DNA from: Alphaproteobacteria bacterium | GTDB taxonomy: Bacteria > Pseudomonadota > Alphaproteobacteria > Micavibrionales > Micavibrionaceae | DNA length: 64,000 nucleotides | Assembly (NCBI GenBank): GCA_002690045.1 | Contig: NZDE01000008.1 | Coordinates: 62,001 to 126,000 of the forward strand | Direction of reading: 5' to 3' | Shown: piece after piece, positions 1 to 9,317 of the stretch | How positions within the stretch are numbered: position 1 is the stretch's first letter | Layout: the number at the start of each line of letters is the position of its first letter | Notes under the pieces: generated by a model | The model's input: the letters and a program-made list of their open reading frames with translations, nothing else | What the model was told of the DNA's origin: nothing | Databases searched by the model: none | Translations under genes and position numbers: made by a program

Positions 1-1787
1 CCAACAACATGATCGCGTTGATAATCGGGATAAGCTGATAAAAAAGCTTGGTTTGCTTCAACAATTTCCAGATGCTCATTTTTTACAAACATTAAATCAG
101 GATTATGATACATAATAAGCTCTTGGAATTGCCGCGCATTGTTTAACTCTTCGGTCTTCTTATCAACCAGAATTTGAACAATTTCCGTGCGTGCCGTCAG
201 CAAAATCATAAACAAACTAATCAAGCCAGTAAATAACAACCCAGAAATCATCACGGCCCATATAATCCACCCCTTTTGCATGGCATAATCAATACGGCTA
301 ACCATATCAAGGCGCCATACCTGCCCTGCAACATAAAAAATTTCAGACTCTATATATTGCCCCTCATCCAAAACGATATCTTGCGCTGGCTCGCGGTTGT
401 TCACCGTGCGTGAATCATATAAAAGACGGTCACCACCGCCCTCGCTATCAACCTCATAAAGCACAATATCCATTGAATAAATATTGGCGCGTCTTTTTAT
501 ATGTTCCATAAAATGCGGAAAAACAAAAATACCATTAATGAAGCCGATCAAACGTTCACGACGCTCATCTATAGTTGTGTTATCTAAATTACGGCGGTAA
601 TTATCCCGATAAACTGGATAATACATAATAAAACCGTATTGAGATTCCGCCTGTACAATCGGGAACATCTTTGTAGCCACAACATTGCCACTATCACGCG
701 CAGCGTCCAAAAGCTTCCGTCTTCCGTAGCCCATAAGCGGATCGACACCATATACATCAAAACCATGTGCTCTTTCATTACGGGCATAAGGTGCTGTATA
801 AGCGATGGGGAAATATATATCCGCATCTTCTGCACGTAGCATCACACCTTTTTCAAAACGGTGTTTTATTGCAAAATCTTTATAACCCTGCGCACGCAGC
901 GCGAACTCAAACTCTTCACGTTCTTCAAGGAGAACTTTTGGTATCCATGATAAGCCATAAAGGCCATTATCACCATTTACAAGCCCTTCATTGAACGCAC
1001 GGAAGTCTTTGGCTGATATCATATCTTGTGTAGAAAAATAACGCTCATTGATTTCCAGTGCTTTTTCAACAACATTTAACTGATTTTTTAAGGATTCAGA
1101 AATTTCATATGTATGACGAATAAACTCCCCTTGTCTTTCGTTATATTCATATTCTTTCATGACATGAAATAAGTAAGTCACAACACCCAACAAAAACAAC
1201 ATCACCGTTGCAACAATAACTTTACGCCCGAGGCCCACATCTCTTTGATAGTTTTTTGACGACTTACTACAAATCAGTATCATAATCGGCGTAAATAAGA
1301 TAACGCCCAACACATCACCAACCCACCACGCAAAGCTATGCTTCAAATACAAAGCATAATCATGAATAATGAAATTTGTGAACGCCGCATTGGCAAATAA
1401 TGCATTAAAAAGACACGCGACCCCGCCGCCCAGAAGCACAATTAAAAATGGATCTTTGACATTACGTAGCGTCGTCGGCAAACTAACAAAACGCTGAATA
1501 AGATAGTAACCCAAAAGCGCCTGTAAAGCCGCACCAAGCGCAGAGGGAAAAACAGATAAAAACCCATTCAAATCTTGTGTGCCAAAATGGGTATAATTCG
1601 TAACATACGCCCCGACAAATACAGCCGGTGCATAACGCCAGCCTTTGCATATTAGCGCCGCAAGCGCCATGCCTGCCGGCGGCCACAAAACAGAAGAATT
1701 TGACCCATCCAATGTAAATTGAAGGCCGAGCAATCCTGCCAGATAATAGACCGCAACAATCACACTAAAAATGAAGATATATCTCAA
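1..1787 (-). CDS. MASE1-CHASE-PAS membrane sensor protein (C-terminus outside window)
   Basis: A signalling receptor truncated by the window edge; about 595 residues are visible. The N-terminal ~230 residues are a multi-pass membrane region with the MASE1-type signature SVLWPPAGMALA near residue 30. A periplasmic CHASE domain follows at roughly 240-470, containing an LSWIPKVL segment typical of CHASE. A last transmembrane helix lies at about 500-530, and a PAS domain begins near 550 (HNPDLMFVKN). The start was taken as TTG at 1787, preceded by AGGG about 8 bases upstream; no ATG lies in a suitable place. In known MASE1/CHASE/PAS proteins the output is a histidine kinase or a GGDEF/EAL domain, but that part lies outside the window, so the output is unknown. 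Confidence 0.8.
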   Translation of the reverse strand, partial: MRYIFIFSVIVAVYYLAGLLGLQFTLDGSNSSVLWPPAGMALAALICKGWRYAPAVFVGAYVTNYTHFGTQDLNGFLSVFPSALGAALQALLGYYLIQRFVSLPTTLRNVKDPFLIVLLGGGVACLFNALFANAAFTNFIIHDYALYLKHSFAWWVGDVLGVILFTPIMILICSKSSKNYQRDVGLGRKVIVATVMLFLLGVVTYLFHVMKEYEYNERQGEFIRHTYEISESLKNQLNVVEKALEINERYFSTQDMISAKDFRAFNEGLVNGDNGLYGLSWIPKVLLEEREEFEFALRAQGYKDFAIKHRFEKGVMLRAEDADIYFPIAYTAPYARNERAHGFDVYGVDPLMGYGRRKLLDAARDSGNVVATKMFPIVQAESQYGFIMYYPVYRDNYRRNLDNTTIDERRERLIGFINGIFVFPHFMEHIKRRANIYSMDIVLYEVDSEGGGDRLLYDSRTVNNREPAQDIVLDEGQYIESEIFYVAGQVWRLDMVSRIDYAMQKGWIIWAVMISGLLFTGLISLFMILLTARTEIVQILVDKKTEELNNARQFQELIMYHNPDLMFVKNEHLEIVEANQAFLSAYPDYQRDHVV

Positions 1788-1922
1788 AACAAACCCTAAG
1801 AATCTAAAAATACATGGGATGGATTCTACAAATCCTTTACAGCTTCAGTATAGCTCAAAAACGATTAAATGCATATAACCAAACTGGCGTGACTTATAAA
1901 CGCGTATGGAAAGCTGCGCGGC

Positions 1923-3296
1923 CTATTTCTTCTTTTTGCGAATATTGCGCTCAATAGCTTCGATCATCAGGCTCGCAATATCTTTGCCTGTAACATCTTC
2001 AATACCCTCTAGCCCAGGGGAAGAATTGATCTCAAGCACTTTAGGGCCATCTTTAGAACGAATAATATCAACGCCCGCGACCACCAGCCCCATTGCTTTT
2101 GCCGCGTTCACCGCAATTTTTCGCTCTTCCGCCGTAATCCGCACCGAATCTGCTGTACCGCCCAAATGTAAGTTCGCACGAAACTCACCCGGCGCCGCGC
2201 GACGCTGCATGGTGCCTACAACTTTGCCATCAATCACAAAACAACGAATATCTTGTCCTTGCGCTTCTTTAATGAACTCTTGTACCAAAATATTGGCTTT
2301 TAGGCTCTTAAACGCATTAATCACACTTTCCGCTGCTTTGTTCGTTTCCGCCAAAACAACACCGCGCCCCTGTGCGCCTTCCAAAAGCTTAACCACCAAT
2401 GGCGCGCCATGCACCATGCTGATAATCTCGCGCGTTTCTACTGGAGAATGTGCAAAGGCCGTTGTCGGCATCGGTATGCGTTTATTAGCAAGCTCCTGCA
2501 AAGAACGCAGCTTATCACGTGATTTGTTAATCGCCACAGAACCGTTCAAACAATAAACACCAAGGGTCGAAAAATGACGCGTAATTGCGCAGCCATAAAA
2601 CGTCATGGCGGGCTTAATACGTGGAATAACAGCGTCAATATCACTTAACGATTCACCGCCGCGATATTGAATTTGTGGTTCTTTCGATGAAATATTCATG
2701 TAACACTGCGAAATATTGACGAATCGCATTTCATGTCCACGCTCTTCCCCTGCCTCAATCAAGCGTTTATTGGAATACAGGTCAGGGTTACTCGCCAACA
2801 CAGCAATTTTTAGCCCGTTCTTTTTAGGCGCCGCAACATGATAATATTGTTTGGCTTGTTCATTCCCTATATCACCTAACGAGAATGATGCATCAGGGTC
2901 AATCAAAGTCCGCCCTGCCATGGCTTCGCGGCCAAGAAGCATACGATAGCCCATTGAATCGCGGTTCGTTAGCGTAATTTCAATATCCCAGCTTTGCTCG
3001 CCCAATTGAATAGGCGTACGAATGACGTAGCGTTTCTCTTTATCACCGCTAGAGCTTTTGACTGAACGGCGGTCAACCACACGCCCACGGCAGCTTTGGA
3101 TAATCTTACGATTATCTTGCACAGGGTGAATATCAAAATGAACATAACGTTTACCATTTTCTTCAAATTCATGCAGGTTAAAGGCGTGAAGCGATGACGT
3201 CTTTGCACCGGAATCGACCCGCGCCTTAACCGCTGGTAAACCCAGCTCAGGCAACGCACACCATTCTTCTTTACCTAAAATCACCTTTTCATCCAT
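1923..3296 (-). CDS. rimK: RimB-like protease domain fused to RimK-type ATP-grasp glutamate ligase
   Basis: A 457-residue two-domain protein. Residues 1-140 match the retropepsin-like putative ATP-dependent zinc protease family (RimB): DSGAKTS at 28-34 is the catalytic-type motif and LGREAM at 121-126 the conserved second block. From about 163 there is a RimK-type ATP-grasp ligase, with [11 protein letters not shown] (nucleotide binding), [13 protein letters not shown] and the metal-binding end [14 protein letters not shown]. RimK adds glutamates to the C-terminus of ribosomal protein S6, and RimB is reported to modulate this. Both activities in one chain suggest a self-contained S6-modification device. 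The substrate of this fusion is inferred. It is preceded (3297-3373) by only a short spacer after the acetyltransferase gene, so it may be the last gene of the thrC operon. Confidence 0.87.
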   Translation of the reverse strand: MDEKVILGKEEWCALPELGLPAVKARVDSGAKTSSLHAFNLHEFEENGKRYVHFDIHPVQDNRKIIQSCRGRVVDRRSVKSSSGDKEKRYVIRTPIQLGEQSWDIEITLTNRDSMGYRMLLGREAMAGRTLIDPDASFSLGDIGNEQAKQYYHVAAPKKNGLKIAVLASNPDLYSNKRLIEAGEERGHEMRFVNISQCYMNISSKEPQIQYRGGESLSDIDAVIPRIKPAMTFYGCAITRHFSTLGVYCLNGSVAINKSRDKLRSLQELANKRIPMPTTAFAHSPVETREIISMVHGAPLVVKLLEGAQGRGVVLAETNKAAESVINAFKSLKANILVQEFIKEAQGQDIRCFVIDGKVVGTMQRRAAPGEFRANLHLGGTADSVRITAEERKIAVNAAKAMGLVVAGVDIIRSKDGPKVLEINSSPGLEGIEDVTGKDIASLMIEAIERNIRKKKK

Positions 3297-3373
3297 TGCG
3301 ATATTGTTCCTATAGCTACAAAGTTAAAAATCCATCTAAAAGTAAATTCAGAATTACACAAGCGCAAAATGCA

Positions 3374-3961
3374 TTACGCATATTTTTGCCAGTCGCTTTT
3401 ATTTAATCCAAATAATTTATGATCCTGCCGCGCGCCATTAATTTGTATATATTCTTTGGCAAAGCCTTCTTCAACAAAGCCTGCGCGCAACAACACGCGC
3501 TGTGAAGGTATATTATGGGTTAGTGTTGCCGCATTGACCCGTTCAAGCTTCAAAAATGAAAAACAAAAAGACAGCGTTAAATCCATCACGTCTTTCATAT
3601 AGCCTTGATTTTGATGGGCATGATCAATCCAATAACCAAGCGAAGCAAATTGCGCCGCGCCGCGTGAAACATTGTTCACGTTCATCCCACCAATTAAAAC
3701 ATGATCAGCCGTAAAAATCAAAAGCGAGTAATTACGGTCAGCCATCCATTCTTTTTGTTGATAACGCAGTCGCCGTCGGAAGAACGAGTCCAAAAGCGCA
3801 TTTTCGGGCCATGATGGTTCAAATGGCTGTAAGTGCGCCTTGTTACGCCGCCTTAGGTTACGCCATATTTCATTATCGCTATCCATAGGCGGGCGCAGAA
3901 TGACCCGCGCCGTTTCAAGCCGAGGGCACTCAGGCGGCCAAGCGCGCTGCAAAGTCATCAT
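3374..3961 (-). CDS. RimJ/RimL-like GNAT N-acetyltransferase
   Basis: A 195-residue GNAT-fold acetyltransferase of the RimJ/RimL type: an N-terminal LETARVILRPP strand, a central GYWIDHAHQNQGYMKDVM acetyl-CoA loop (the usual RxxGxG is here NQGYMK) and a C-terminal VLLRAGFVEEGFAKEYI block. Family members acetylate the N-terminus of ribosomal proteins or small substrates; the target here is unknown. It begins with two consecutive ATGs and overlaps the end of the M16 protease gene by about 30 bases, implying translational coupling. Threonine synthase, M16 protease and GNAT in this order is a recurring alphaproteobacterial arrangement. Next to a RimK-like gene, a role in ribosomal protein modification is attractive but unproven. 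Confidence 0.85.
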   Translation of the reverse strand: MMTLQRAWPPECPRLETARVILRPPMDSDNEIWRNLRRRNKAHLQPFEPSWPENALLDSFFRRRLRYQQKEWMADRNYSLLIFTADHVLIGGMNVNNVSRGAAQFASLGYWIDHAHQNQGYMKDVMDLTLSFCFSFLKLERVNAATLTHNIPSQRVLLRAGFVEEGFAKEYIQINGARQDHKLFGLNKSDWQKYA

Positions 3962-5198
3962 AACGCTCTAAATGATCGAGTGGGCCATGACCAGACAACG
4001 TAACTTTTGATGCAAATATACGGCGCGCAATGCGCAATACATCTTCAATTTGCACAGCATCAAGCATTTGAATGCGCTCTTCAATATCAAGCACCTTGTC
4101 ATGCTTTAGCAAGAAGCCTGCCTGCGAATTGTTACGGCGCAAGACTGATTCTTCGCCTTTCAGCATGCCGGCGCGCATACGCGCCTTGGCGCGCTTCAGC
4201 TCTTCTTCGCTTATATCGGTGCGTATGTTATTGAGCTCCTCACACAATACAGGCAGCAATTCTGGTAAGGATTTCGGGTCTGTCCCTGCATAGATGCCAA
4301 AATGCCCGTCATCATTAAACGTCATGTTATAGCTGTAAATCGAATATACCAAACCGCGCTTCTCACGAATTTCTTGGAATAAGCGGGATGACATGCCCCC
4401 GCCCATGATTTGAGACAACACTTTTGCCGCAAAGTTATCATCATCATAATGCGATACGCCTTGGAAACCGACAATCACATGTGCCTGTTCACCGTCTTTT
4501 GGCAAACGGCATTCACCGCCTGTATAATTTGCTGCTGTGTATGATGCTTCACGCGCTGCAGGTAAATGGGTAAACAGTTTTTCCACCTGCGCCACAACAT
4601 CATCATGTTTCGCATTACCCGCAACCGAAATCACCATATTATTTGGCGTATAAAGGCGCTCCACATAACCCGTCAGCGATTCACGGCTCATGCCCTTAAT
4701 AATTTCAGGCGTTCCCAAAATAGGCGCGCCTAAGGTTTGATTAGCGTAAGCTGTTTCTTGGTGAATATCAAAAATATGCTCATCTGGCGTATCAGCATAC
4801 ATGCCGATTTCCTGCAAAATTACGCCACGTTCGCGCTCTATTTCCTCAGGCGGCATAGTCGATAGCTGAATTTGTTCAGACAAGACATTCAGCGCAGCGC
4901 CTAAATCTTCCTTCATTAAATGGATATAATAGCCTGTCGTTTCACGACCCGTAAATGCGTTTGTACTGCCGCCCAAATTCTCAACAGCTTCAGCCAATTG
5001 TGTCGCGCTGAAAGACTTTGTTCCTTTAAACAACATATGTTCAACCATATGCGCTACGCCGTTTTCCGCCATATCTTCATGGCGCGTACCAACCCCGCAA
5101 TATACGCCCGTCGCGACCGTATGCACATGCGGAATTTCATCCGTAATAATTCGCAGGCCATTATCTAATGTTGTTAAATGTCGGCTTTCTACACTCAT
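3930..5198 (-). CDS. M16 family zinc metallopeptidase (processing-peptidase beta-like)
   Basis: A 422-residue M16B (pitrilysin-family) peptidase. The inverted zinc motif HMVEH is at residues 50-54, and the downstream glutamate lies in the ERGVILQEI segment near 130. The two homologous halves of the family are visible; the second contains GGGMSSRLFQEIREKRGLVYS, the glycine-rich loop also found in mitochondrial processing peptidase. Length matches bacterial single-chain M16 enzymes, which act as dimers on peptides. No signal peptide, so cytoplasmic. It is co-directional with thrC (14 bases apart) and overlaps the following acetyltransferase gene. The physiological substrate is not known. Confidence 0.93.
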   Translation of the reverse strand: MSVESRHLTTLDNGLRIITDEIPHVHTVATGVYCGVGTRHEDMAENGVAHMVEHMLFKGTKSFSATQLAEAVENLGGSTNAFTGRETTGYYIHLMKEDLGAALNVLSEQIQLSTMPPEEIERERGVILQEIGMYADTPDEHIFDIHQETAYANQTLGAPILGTPEIIKGMSRESLTGYVERLYTPNNMVISVAGNAKHDDVVAQVEKLFTHLPAAREASYTAANYTGGECRLPKDGEQAHVIVGFQGVSHYDDDNFAAKVLSQIMGGGMSSRLFQEIREKRGLVYSIYSYNMTFNDDGHFGIYAGTDPKSLPELLPVLCEELNNIRTDISEEELKRAKARMRAGMLKGEESVLRRNNSQAGFLLKHDKVLDIEERIQMLDAVQIEDVLRIARRIFASKVTLSGHGPLDHLERYDDFAARLAA

Positions 5199-5212
5199 AT
5201 CTACTCTCTTTA

Positions 5213-6628
5213 TTAAGACGTTTTTTGTTTAATATAATCTTGTAAGCTTACTAAATTATTATCAAGCTTATCCATATGTTCATCACGCCCCATTAAATCT
5301 GCCAAGAAATTTGGTAGCGCAGGGTGCACGCCAGTTGCCTTTTCAACAGCATCAGGGAATTTCGCCGGATGCGCACAGGCAAGGGAGACAATCGGAACAT
5401 CATTTGCACCATTTTTATCCCGCTGCCCATAGGCAACTTTCAGACCAATCGCACTATGCGGATCCATAAGTAAATCAGCCTCACGGTGAATACGGGCAAT
5501 GGTTTCTAGCGTTTCTGCATCGCTTGCACGCCCCGCATCGAACAGAGTCAAAGCTTGATCCAACTGATCCTTCGTGACTTCAAAATGACCCTTATCTGCA
5601 AAATCAGCCATCGCTTTGTTTAGTACACCACTATCGCGGCCAAATAATTCAAACAGATAGCGTTCAAAATTGCTCGAAATTTGAATATCCATAGACGGCG
5701 CTAAGGTCGGCGTCACTTCGCCTTTTTCCATTGCGCCGTTTTCAAAGAAGCGCGTCAGGATGTCATTGCTATTGGTTGCAACAATCAATTTTTCAATTGG
5801 CAGCCCCATTTTCATGGCAACATAGGCCGCAAAAATATTACCAAAATTCCCCGTCGGCACAACGAAGCTTAATGGACGTTCACAGCCACCAAGCGCCGCA
5901 GAAGCGACAAAATAATAAACCGTCTGCGCAATGATGCGCGCCCAGTTAATTGAGTTCACAGCTGATAAGTTTTGCGCCGCGCGGAAATCATGGTCATTAA
6001 ACGCCGCCTTAACCAAGTTTTGACAATCATCAAACGTCCCATTAAGCGCGATGGGGTGAACATTTGGCGCATTAAGCGTCGTCATCTGGCGGCGCTGCAC
6101 ATCCGACACGCGCCCATCAGGGAAGAGAATAAATATATCAACATTCTTACAGGCAAGGCAGCCCTCTATCGCCGCTGACCCTGTATCCCCTGACGTTGCG
6201 CCGAGAATCGTGACGCGCTCACCCTTATCTTCTAACGCTGCATCAAATAAATGCCCCAAAAGCTGCAAAGCGACGTCCTTAAACGCCATAGTCGGGCCGT
6301 GATAGAGCTCTAGCGACCATAAATTTTGGTCAAGCTGGCGCAGCGGCGTAATCGCCTTGTGATGAAAGCGCGTGTCTGCCGCCCCATAGGTTTTATCCAA
6401 AATCGCCTTGAGGCGCGGCGCATCAAAATGATCATCCACATAGGGCGAAATGACATCAAAGGCGATTTCAGCATAGCTTTTTCCTGCCATGGACGCCAAT
6501 TGATCTTTGGTGAAAACAGGCCATTCATCAGGCAGAAACAACCCGCCATCTTTCGCCAAGCCTGAAAGCAGAATTTCAGAGAACGTCTTACCAGAATCGC
6601 CACCGCGCGTTGAACTATAAGTCATCAT
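5213..6628 (-). CDS. thrC: Threonine synthase
   Basis: A 471-residue PLP enzyme converting O-phospho-L-homoserine to threonine in the cytoplasm. The N-terminus YSSTRGG and FSEILLSGLAKDGGLF are typical of the long (class 2) threonine synthases. The PLP lysine is in GPTMAFKDVALQ, and GATSGDTGSAA is the phosphate-binding loop; FVVPTGNFGNIFA is also diagnostic. Two ATG codons open the gene (MMTYSS); a GGAG lies about 10 bases upstream. It is the first of a probable four-gene minus-strand operon (thrC, M16 peptidase, GNAT, rimK). No other threonine biosynthesis gene is nearby. Confidence 0.96.
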   Translation of the reverse strand: MMTYSSTRGGDSGKTFSEILLSGLAKDGGLFLPDEWPVFTKDQLASMAGKSYAEIAFDVISPYVDDHFDAPRLKAILDKTYGAADTRFHHKAITPLRQLDQNLWSLELYHGPTMAFKDVALQLLGHLFDAALEDKGERVTILGATSGDTGSAAIEGCLACKNVDIFILFPDGRVSDVQRRQMTTLNAPNVHPIALNGTFDDCQNLVKAAFNDHDFRAAQNLSAVNSINWARIIAQTVYYFVASAALGGCERPLSFVVPTGNFGNIFAAYVAMKMGLPIEKLIVATNSNDILTRFFENGAMEKGEVTPTLAPSMDIQISSNFERYLFELFGRDSGVLNKAMADFADKGHFEVTKDQLDQALTLFDAGRASDAETLETIARIHREADLLMDPHSAIGLKVAYGQRDKNGANDVPIVSLACAHPAKFPDAVEKATGVHPALPNFLADLMGRDEHMDKLDNNLVSLQDYIKQKTS

Positions 6629-6655
6629 CGCTTAATTGCTCCATTATATCTTTCA

Positions 6656-8239
6656 TTATTCATCTATATCAGGGTTTTGATACACATAGCGTTCTTTAAG
6701 GTGACGCAGAAGGAAGTCAGGTGACGCATCTTGACCCGTTACATCGCGCATTAATTCATGGCTGTCCATCAAACGGCCACGTGAATGCACATGTTTATTA
6801 AGCCATTTTGTAATCGGTAAGAACTCACCCTTACGGATCAAATCATAGAAATTCGGCAAATCCTGACGCATCGTTTGATAGAACTGCGCCGCCAGCATAT
6901 GCCCCAATGTGTATGACGGGAAATAGCCAAACTTCGCCACAAACCAATGCACATCCTGAAGCACGCCTTCGGCGTTATCCTGCGGCATCACGCCAAGCAA
7001 GTTATGCAGCTCTTCTGTCCATAAAGCAGGCAAATCATCGACATCAAGGCGCCCTTCAATCATATCGCGCTCCAAACGGTAACGCAGCAAAATATGGTAA
7101 AAATACGTCACTTCATCAGCGCGTTTACGGTCCACTGTTTTACGCACCTGCGTTTTAATCGCCCATAGGTTTTCAGGGTGCAGGGTCGGGTCACGCATCG
7201 CCCTGAAAAGCCCCTCAAGGCGCGGAGACAAAAATTCATAAAATTCTTCTGTGCGCCCAATGAGCATTTCCACCAAAAGCGCTTGCGATTCCTGCATCGC
7301 CGCGCCTAACTCCGCCGCCACAGGTTGATAACGCCATGATTTACGTGGCAGACCCTGAATATACAGACCATGCCCCGCCTCATGTAGCGCAGATTTTAAG
7401 GAATCGAGGAAGTTCTTGGTATCAACATTCTTAATCACAAGGCGTGTATCATCAGGCGTGCCGCCTTCAACAGGGTTATGCCCCGTCTGATACAACCCGC
7501 CCCGTTCAAAGTCAAAACCGAATAGGCCAAGCATTTCTTCGTTTAGCCACATTTGGTTTTTCACTGGAAAAAAATCAGCCAGTTGGATTGGTTCAGGACG
7601 GCTCTCCTGACGTTCCATGATCCGCGGTAACATTGTGGTAATTTCTTTTTCAAGCAGCTTAAACCATTTATCGATTTGCGAATGGCTATAGCCTGGGCAG
7701 TAGTCTTGCAGCAATGCGTCATAAAGATCCTCACCGCCGCGCGCCTTTAACTTTTTCTCAGCGATGCGGCGTTCAACATCAACAACGCGGCGCAAATGAT
7801 CGCGCCCCATATCCCAATCATTATTTTCAAGCGCCAAGCGGTGACAGCGGCGGCCTTCATTCGCGACTTTGGCGTTATATTCCATCAAGTCATCATCAAT
7901 AAGGCTGTGTTCTTCGTAAACCGCATTCATCGCCCGCAGGTTAGAACGGTCCCAATCATCCCAATCCGCACCATGATTATCTTCATGCGTAATTGCTTCA
8001 TCAAGCAAACGACGTACTTCTGGCGTGATAATATCTTGGTGAACACGTTTAAACAAATAGGCGATCTGGTTAAGGCGTGAGCGATACGCCCCATCAGGCA
8101 TAGCCGTTAAGAAATCACGCCCCAATATTTCCCCAATCGCTTCTAAACGGCCGACATCGCGGAAACGTTGCTTAAGCCGCGTATAAGCATCACATGGGTG
8201 AAGCTGTTCCTGCTTAGTTGATTCTGATGAAAGTAACAT
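6656..8239 (-). CDS. M32 family carboxypeptidase (carboxypeptidase Taq type)
   Basis: A 527-residue metallocarboxypeptidase. The zinc motif HEAGH is at 286-290, preceded by the conserved DSLKSAL helix. The family blocks HNPVEGGTPDDTRLV (near 255-268), FGYFPSYTLGHMLAAQ and the carboxy-terminal region are all present. M32 enzymes remove C-terminal residues with broad specificity and are cytoplasmic dimers. Length fits the family (about 500). Only 27 bases separate it from thrC downstream, so the two may be co-transcribed. Nothing is unusual apart from a rather long N-terminal stretch before the usual start region. Confidence 0.94.
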   Translation of the reverse strand: MLLSSESTKQEQLHPCDAYTRLKQRFRDVGRLEAIGEILGRDFLTAMPDGAYRSRLNQIAYLFKRVHQDIITPEVRRLLDEAITHEDNHGADWDDWDRSNLRAMNAVYEEHSLIDDDLMEYNAKVANEGRRCHRLALENNDWDMGRDHLRRVVDVERRIAEKKLKARGGEDLYDALLQDYCPGYSHSQIDKWFKLLEKEITTMLPRIMERQESRPEPIQLADFFPVKNQMWLNEEMLGLFGFDFERGGLYQTGHNPVEGGTPDDTRLVIKNVDTKNFLDSLKSALHEAGHGLYIQGLPRKSWRYQPVAAELGAAMQESQALLVEMLIGRTEEFYEFLSPRLEGLFRAMRDPTLHPENLWAIKTQVRKTVDRKRADEVTYFYHILLRYRLERDMIEGRLDVDDLPALWTEELHNLLGVMPQDNAEGVLQDVHWFVAKFGYFPSYTLGHMLAAQFYQTMRQDLPNFYDLIRKGEFLPITKWLNKHVHSRGRLMDSHELMRDVTGQDASPDFLLRHLKERYVYQNPDIDE

Positions 8240-8327
8240 GCGTGGTGTGGTGTCCGTATCAAAGAAATGCCGCCTTTATCTATTATAGGCAGGAACGGCA
8301 GAAAGTCTATATATGAATATGGAAGTT

Positions 8328-8471
8328 TTAGCTATTATGATGAAACCACGCATAAAGCAGCGGTATCCAAATAAAGCATGTCGTTAGCGTACCTTTAACA
8401 GCCTGATAGGCGATCCACGCCCAGAACAGGTTTTTTGAAGGTTTCTTAAAATTTTTAAGTTTCGCTAACAT
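8328..8471 (-). CDS. Small single-helix membrane protein, hypothetical
   Basis: A 47-residue reading frame in the otherwise empty 8240-8526 interval. It starts with a very basic, Lys/Phe-rich segment (KLKNFKKPSKNLF) followed by one hydrophobic helix (FWAWIAYQAVKGTLTTCFIWIPLLYAWF), so it would insert with the N-terminus inside. The amphipathic-to-membrane layout is typical of real small membrane proteins, but no convincing ribosome binding site precedes the ATG. Function unknown. Confidence 0.4.
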   Translation of the reverse strand: MLAKLKNFKKPSKNLFWAWIAYQAVKGTLTTCFIWIPLLYAWFHHNS

Positions 8472-8526
8472 GCTGTTTTTGTATCAGAGCCCAATGAACA
8501 AAATCAATAAAAATATGGTTTAAGCC

Positions 8527-9138
8527 TTATTCCGTTTTAAAACTGCTATAAAGCGCGCTAACTTTCTCTTTAATTGTCGCCCAATGTTGTAACTCCGTTT
8601 TAGGATAAAAAATAATCATGTAAAAATTATCGACATAGAGATAATGCGAACATGTGCTTTTATCCCCTTCGTTACATACGATAAATGATGCATCTTCTGC
8701 GCTATCAACCCAAACGTCAGATAAATGCGCCCTGTTTTCAGCGCTTTGCGTATAGTGAATTAACCCAAATTCGTCGCCAACTTTCTTATCCGCCCTGTTT
8801 TGTTTTAAATGTTTCTCTACTGCGGTCTCTTTTTCTTTACCCGCGGGGACTTTACTTAATGAAAAATCAATAATTTTGCCTTCCGCCATCAAACCCTCTA
8901 ACTCGGTGCGTTCAATATCAAGCACTTTAAAATCAGGATAAGCCACATAAACCCAGACGCCCTCTGTAGAATAACTATAAACAGGGTCAAGATATGTGAG
9001 CGGCACAACCAATGTCACATCCCCATTGGTGAGCGTGTACGTTTCAGGCTCACTATCCCCTTCTGCACGTGCACTCGCCATGGACAGCACACCAAACACT
9101 GCAAACCCCAGTAAAAATAAAGAAATAATCCTAAACAT
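8527..9138 (-). CDS. Secreted hypothetical protein
   Basis: A 203-residue protein with a clear signal peptide (MFRIISLFLLGFAVFGVLSMASARA, cleavage after ARA near residue 25). The mature part is a mixed alpha/beta sequence, with two cysteines close together (VCNEGDKSTCSHY) that could form a disulfide in the periplasm. I do not recognise the family. It stands alone between the M32 peptidase and the RNA helicase, on the same strand, downstream of the helicase terminator. The whole reading frame looks intact. Confidence 0.7.
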   Translation of the reverse strand: MFRIISLFLLGFAVFGVLSMASARAEGDSEPETYTLTNGDVTLVVPLTYLDPVYSYSTEGVWVYVAYPDFKVLDIERTELEGLMAEGKIIDFSLSKVPAGKEKETAVEKHLKQNRADKKVGDEFGLIHYTQSAENRAHLSDVWVDSAEDASFIVCNEGDKSTCSHYLYVDNFYMIIFYPKTELQHWATIKEKVSALYSSFKTE

Positions 9139-9253
9139 ATAAAAACCTTATCCTGTAAAAATACATATGTATTCTAAGGGCTTTAGACAAAATTAGAAAG
9201 CCTATATTAGATTATACAAAACAAACCGCTGAAATTATCTTAACAAGATACAA

Positions 9254-9287
9254 TTACGGGCATCCTAATCTCTTAAGATGCCCGTAA
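9254..9287 (-). terminator. Intrinsic terminator after the RhlE-like helicase gene
   Basis: A perfect 11-bp inverted repeat (TTACGGGCATC / GATGCCCGTAA) around a 12-base loop, 30 bases past the helicase stop. The T-rich tract is modest on the minus strand and better on the plus strand, so it may work in both directions. Confidence 0.65.
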
Positions 9288-9317
9288 TAAAAATACATAT
9301 ATGCTTAAGGCCTGACC

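Noticed and set aside
1906-2556. A 216-codon plus-strand frame opposite rimK
   Set aside because: It lies wholly antisense to a strongly supported gene, has no ribosome binding site and a composition typical of a shadow frame.
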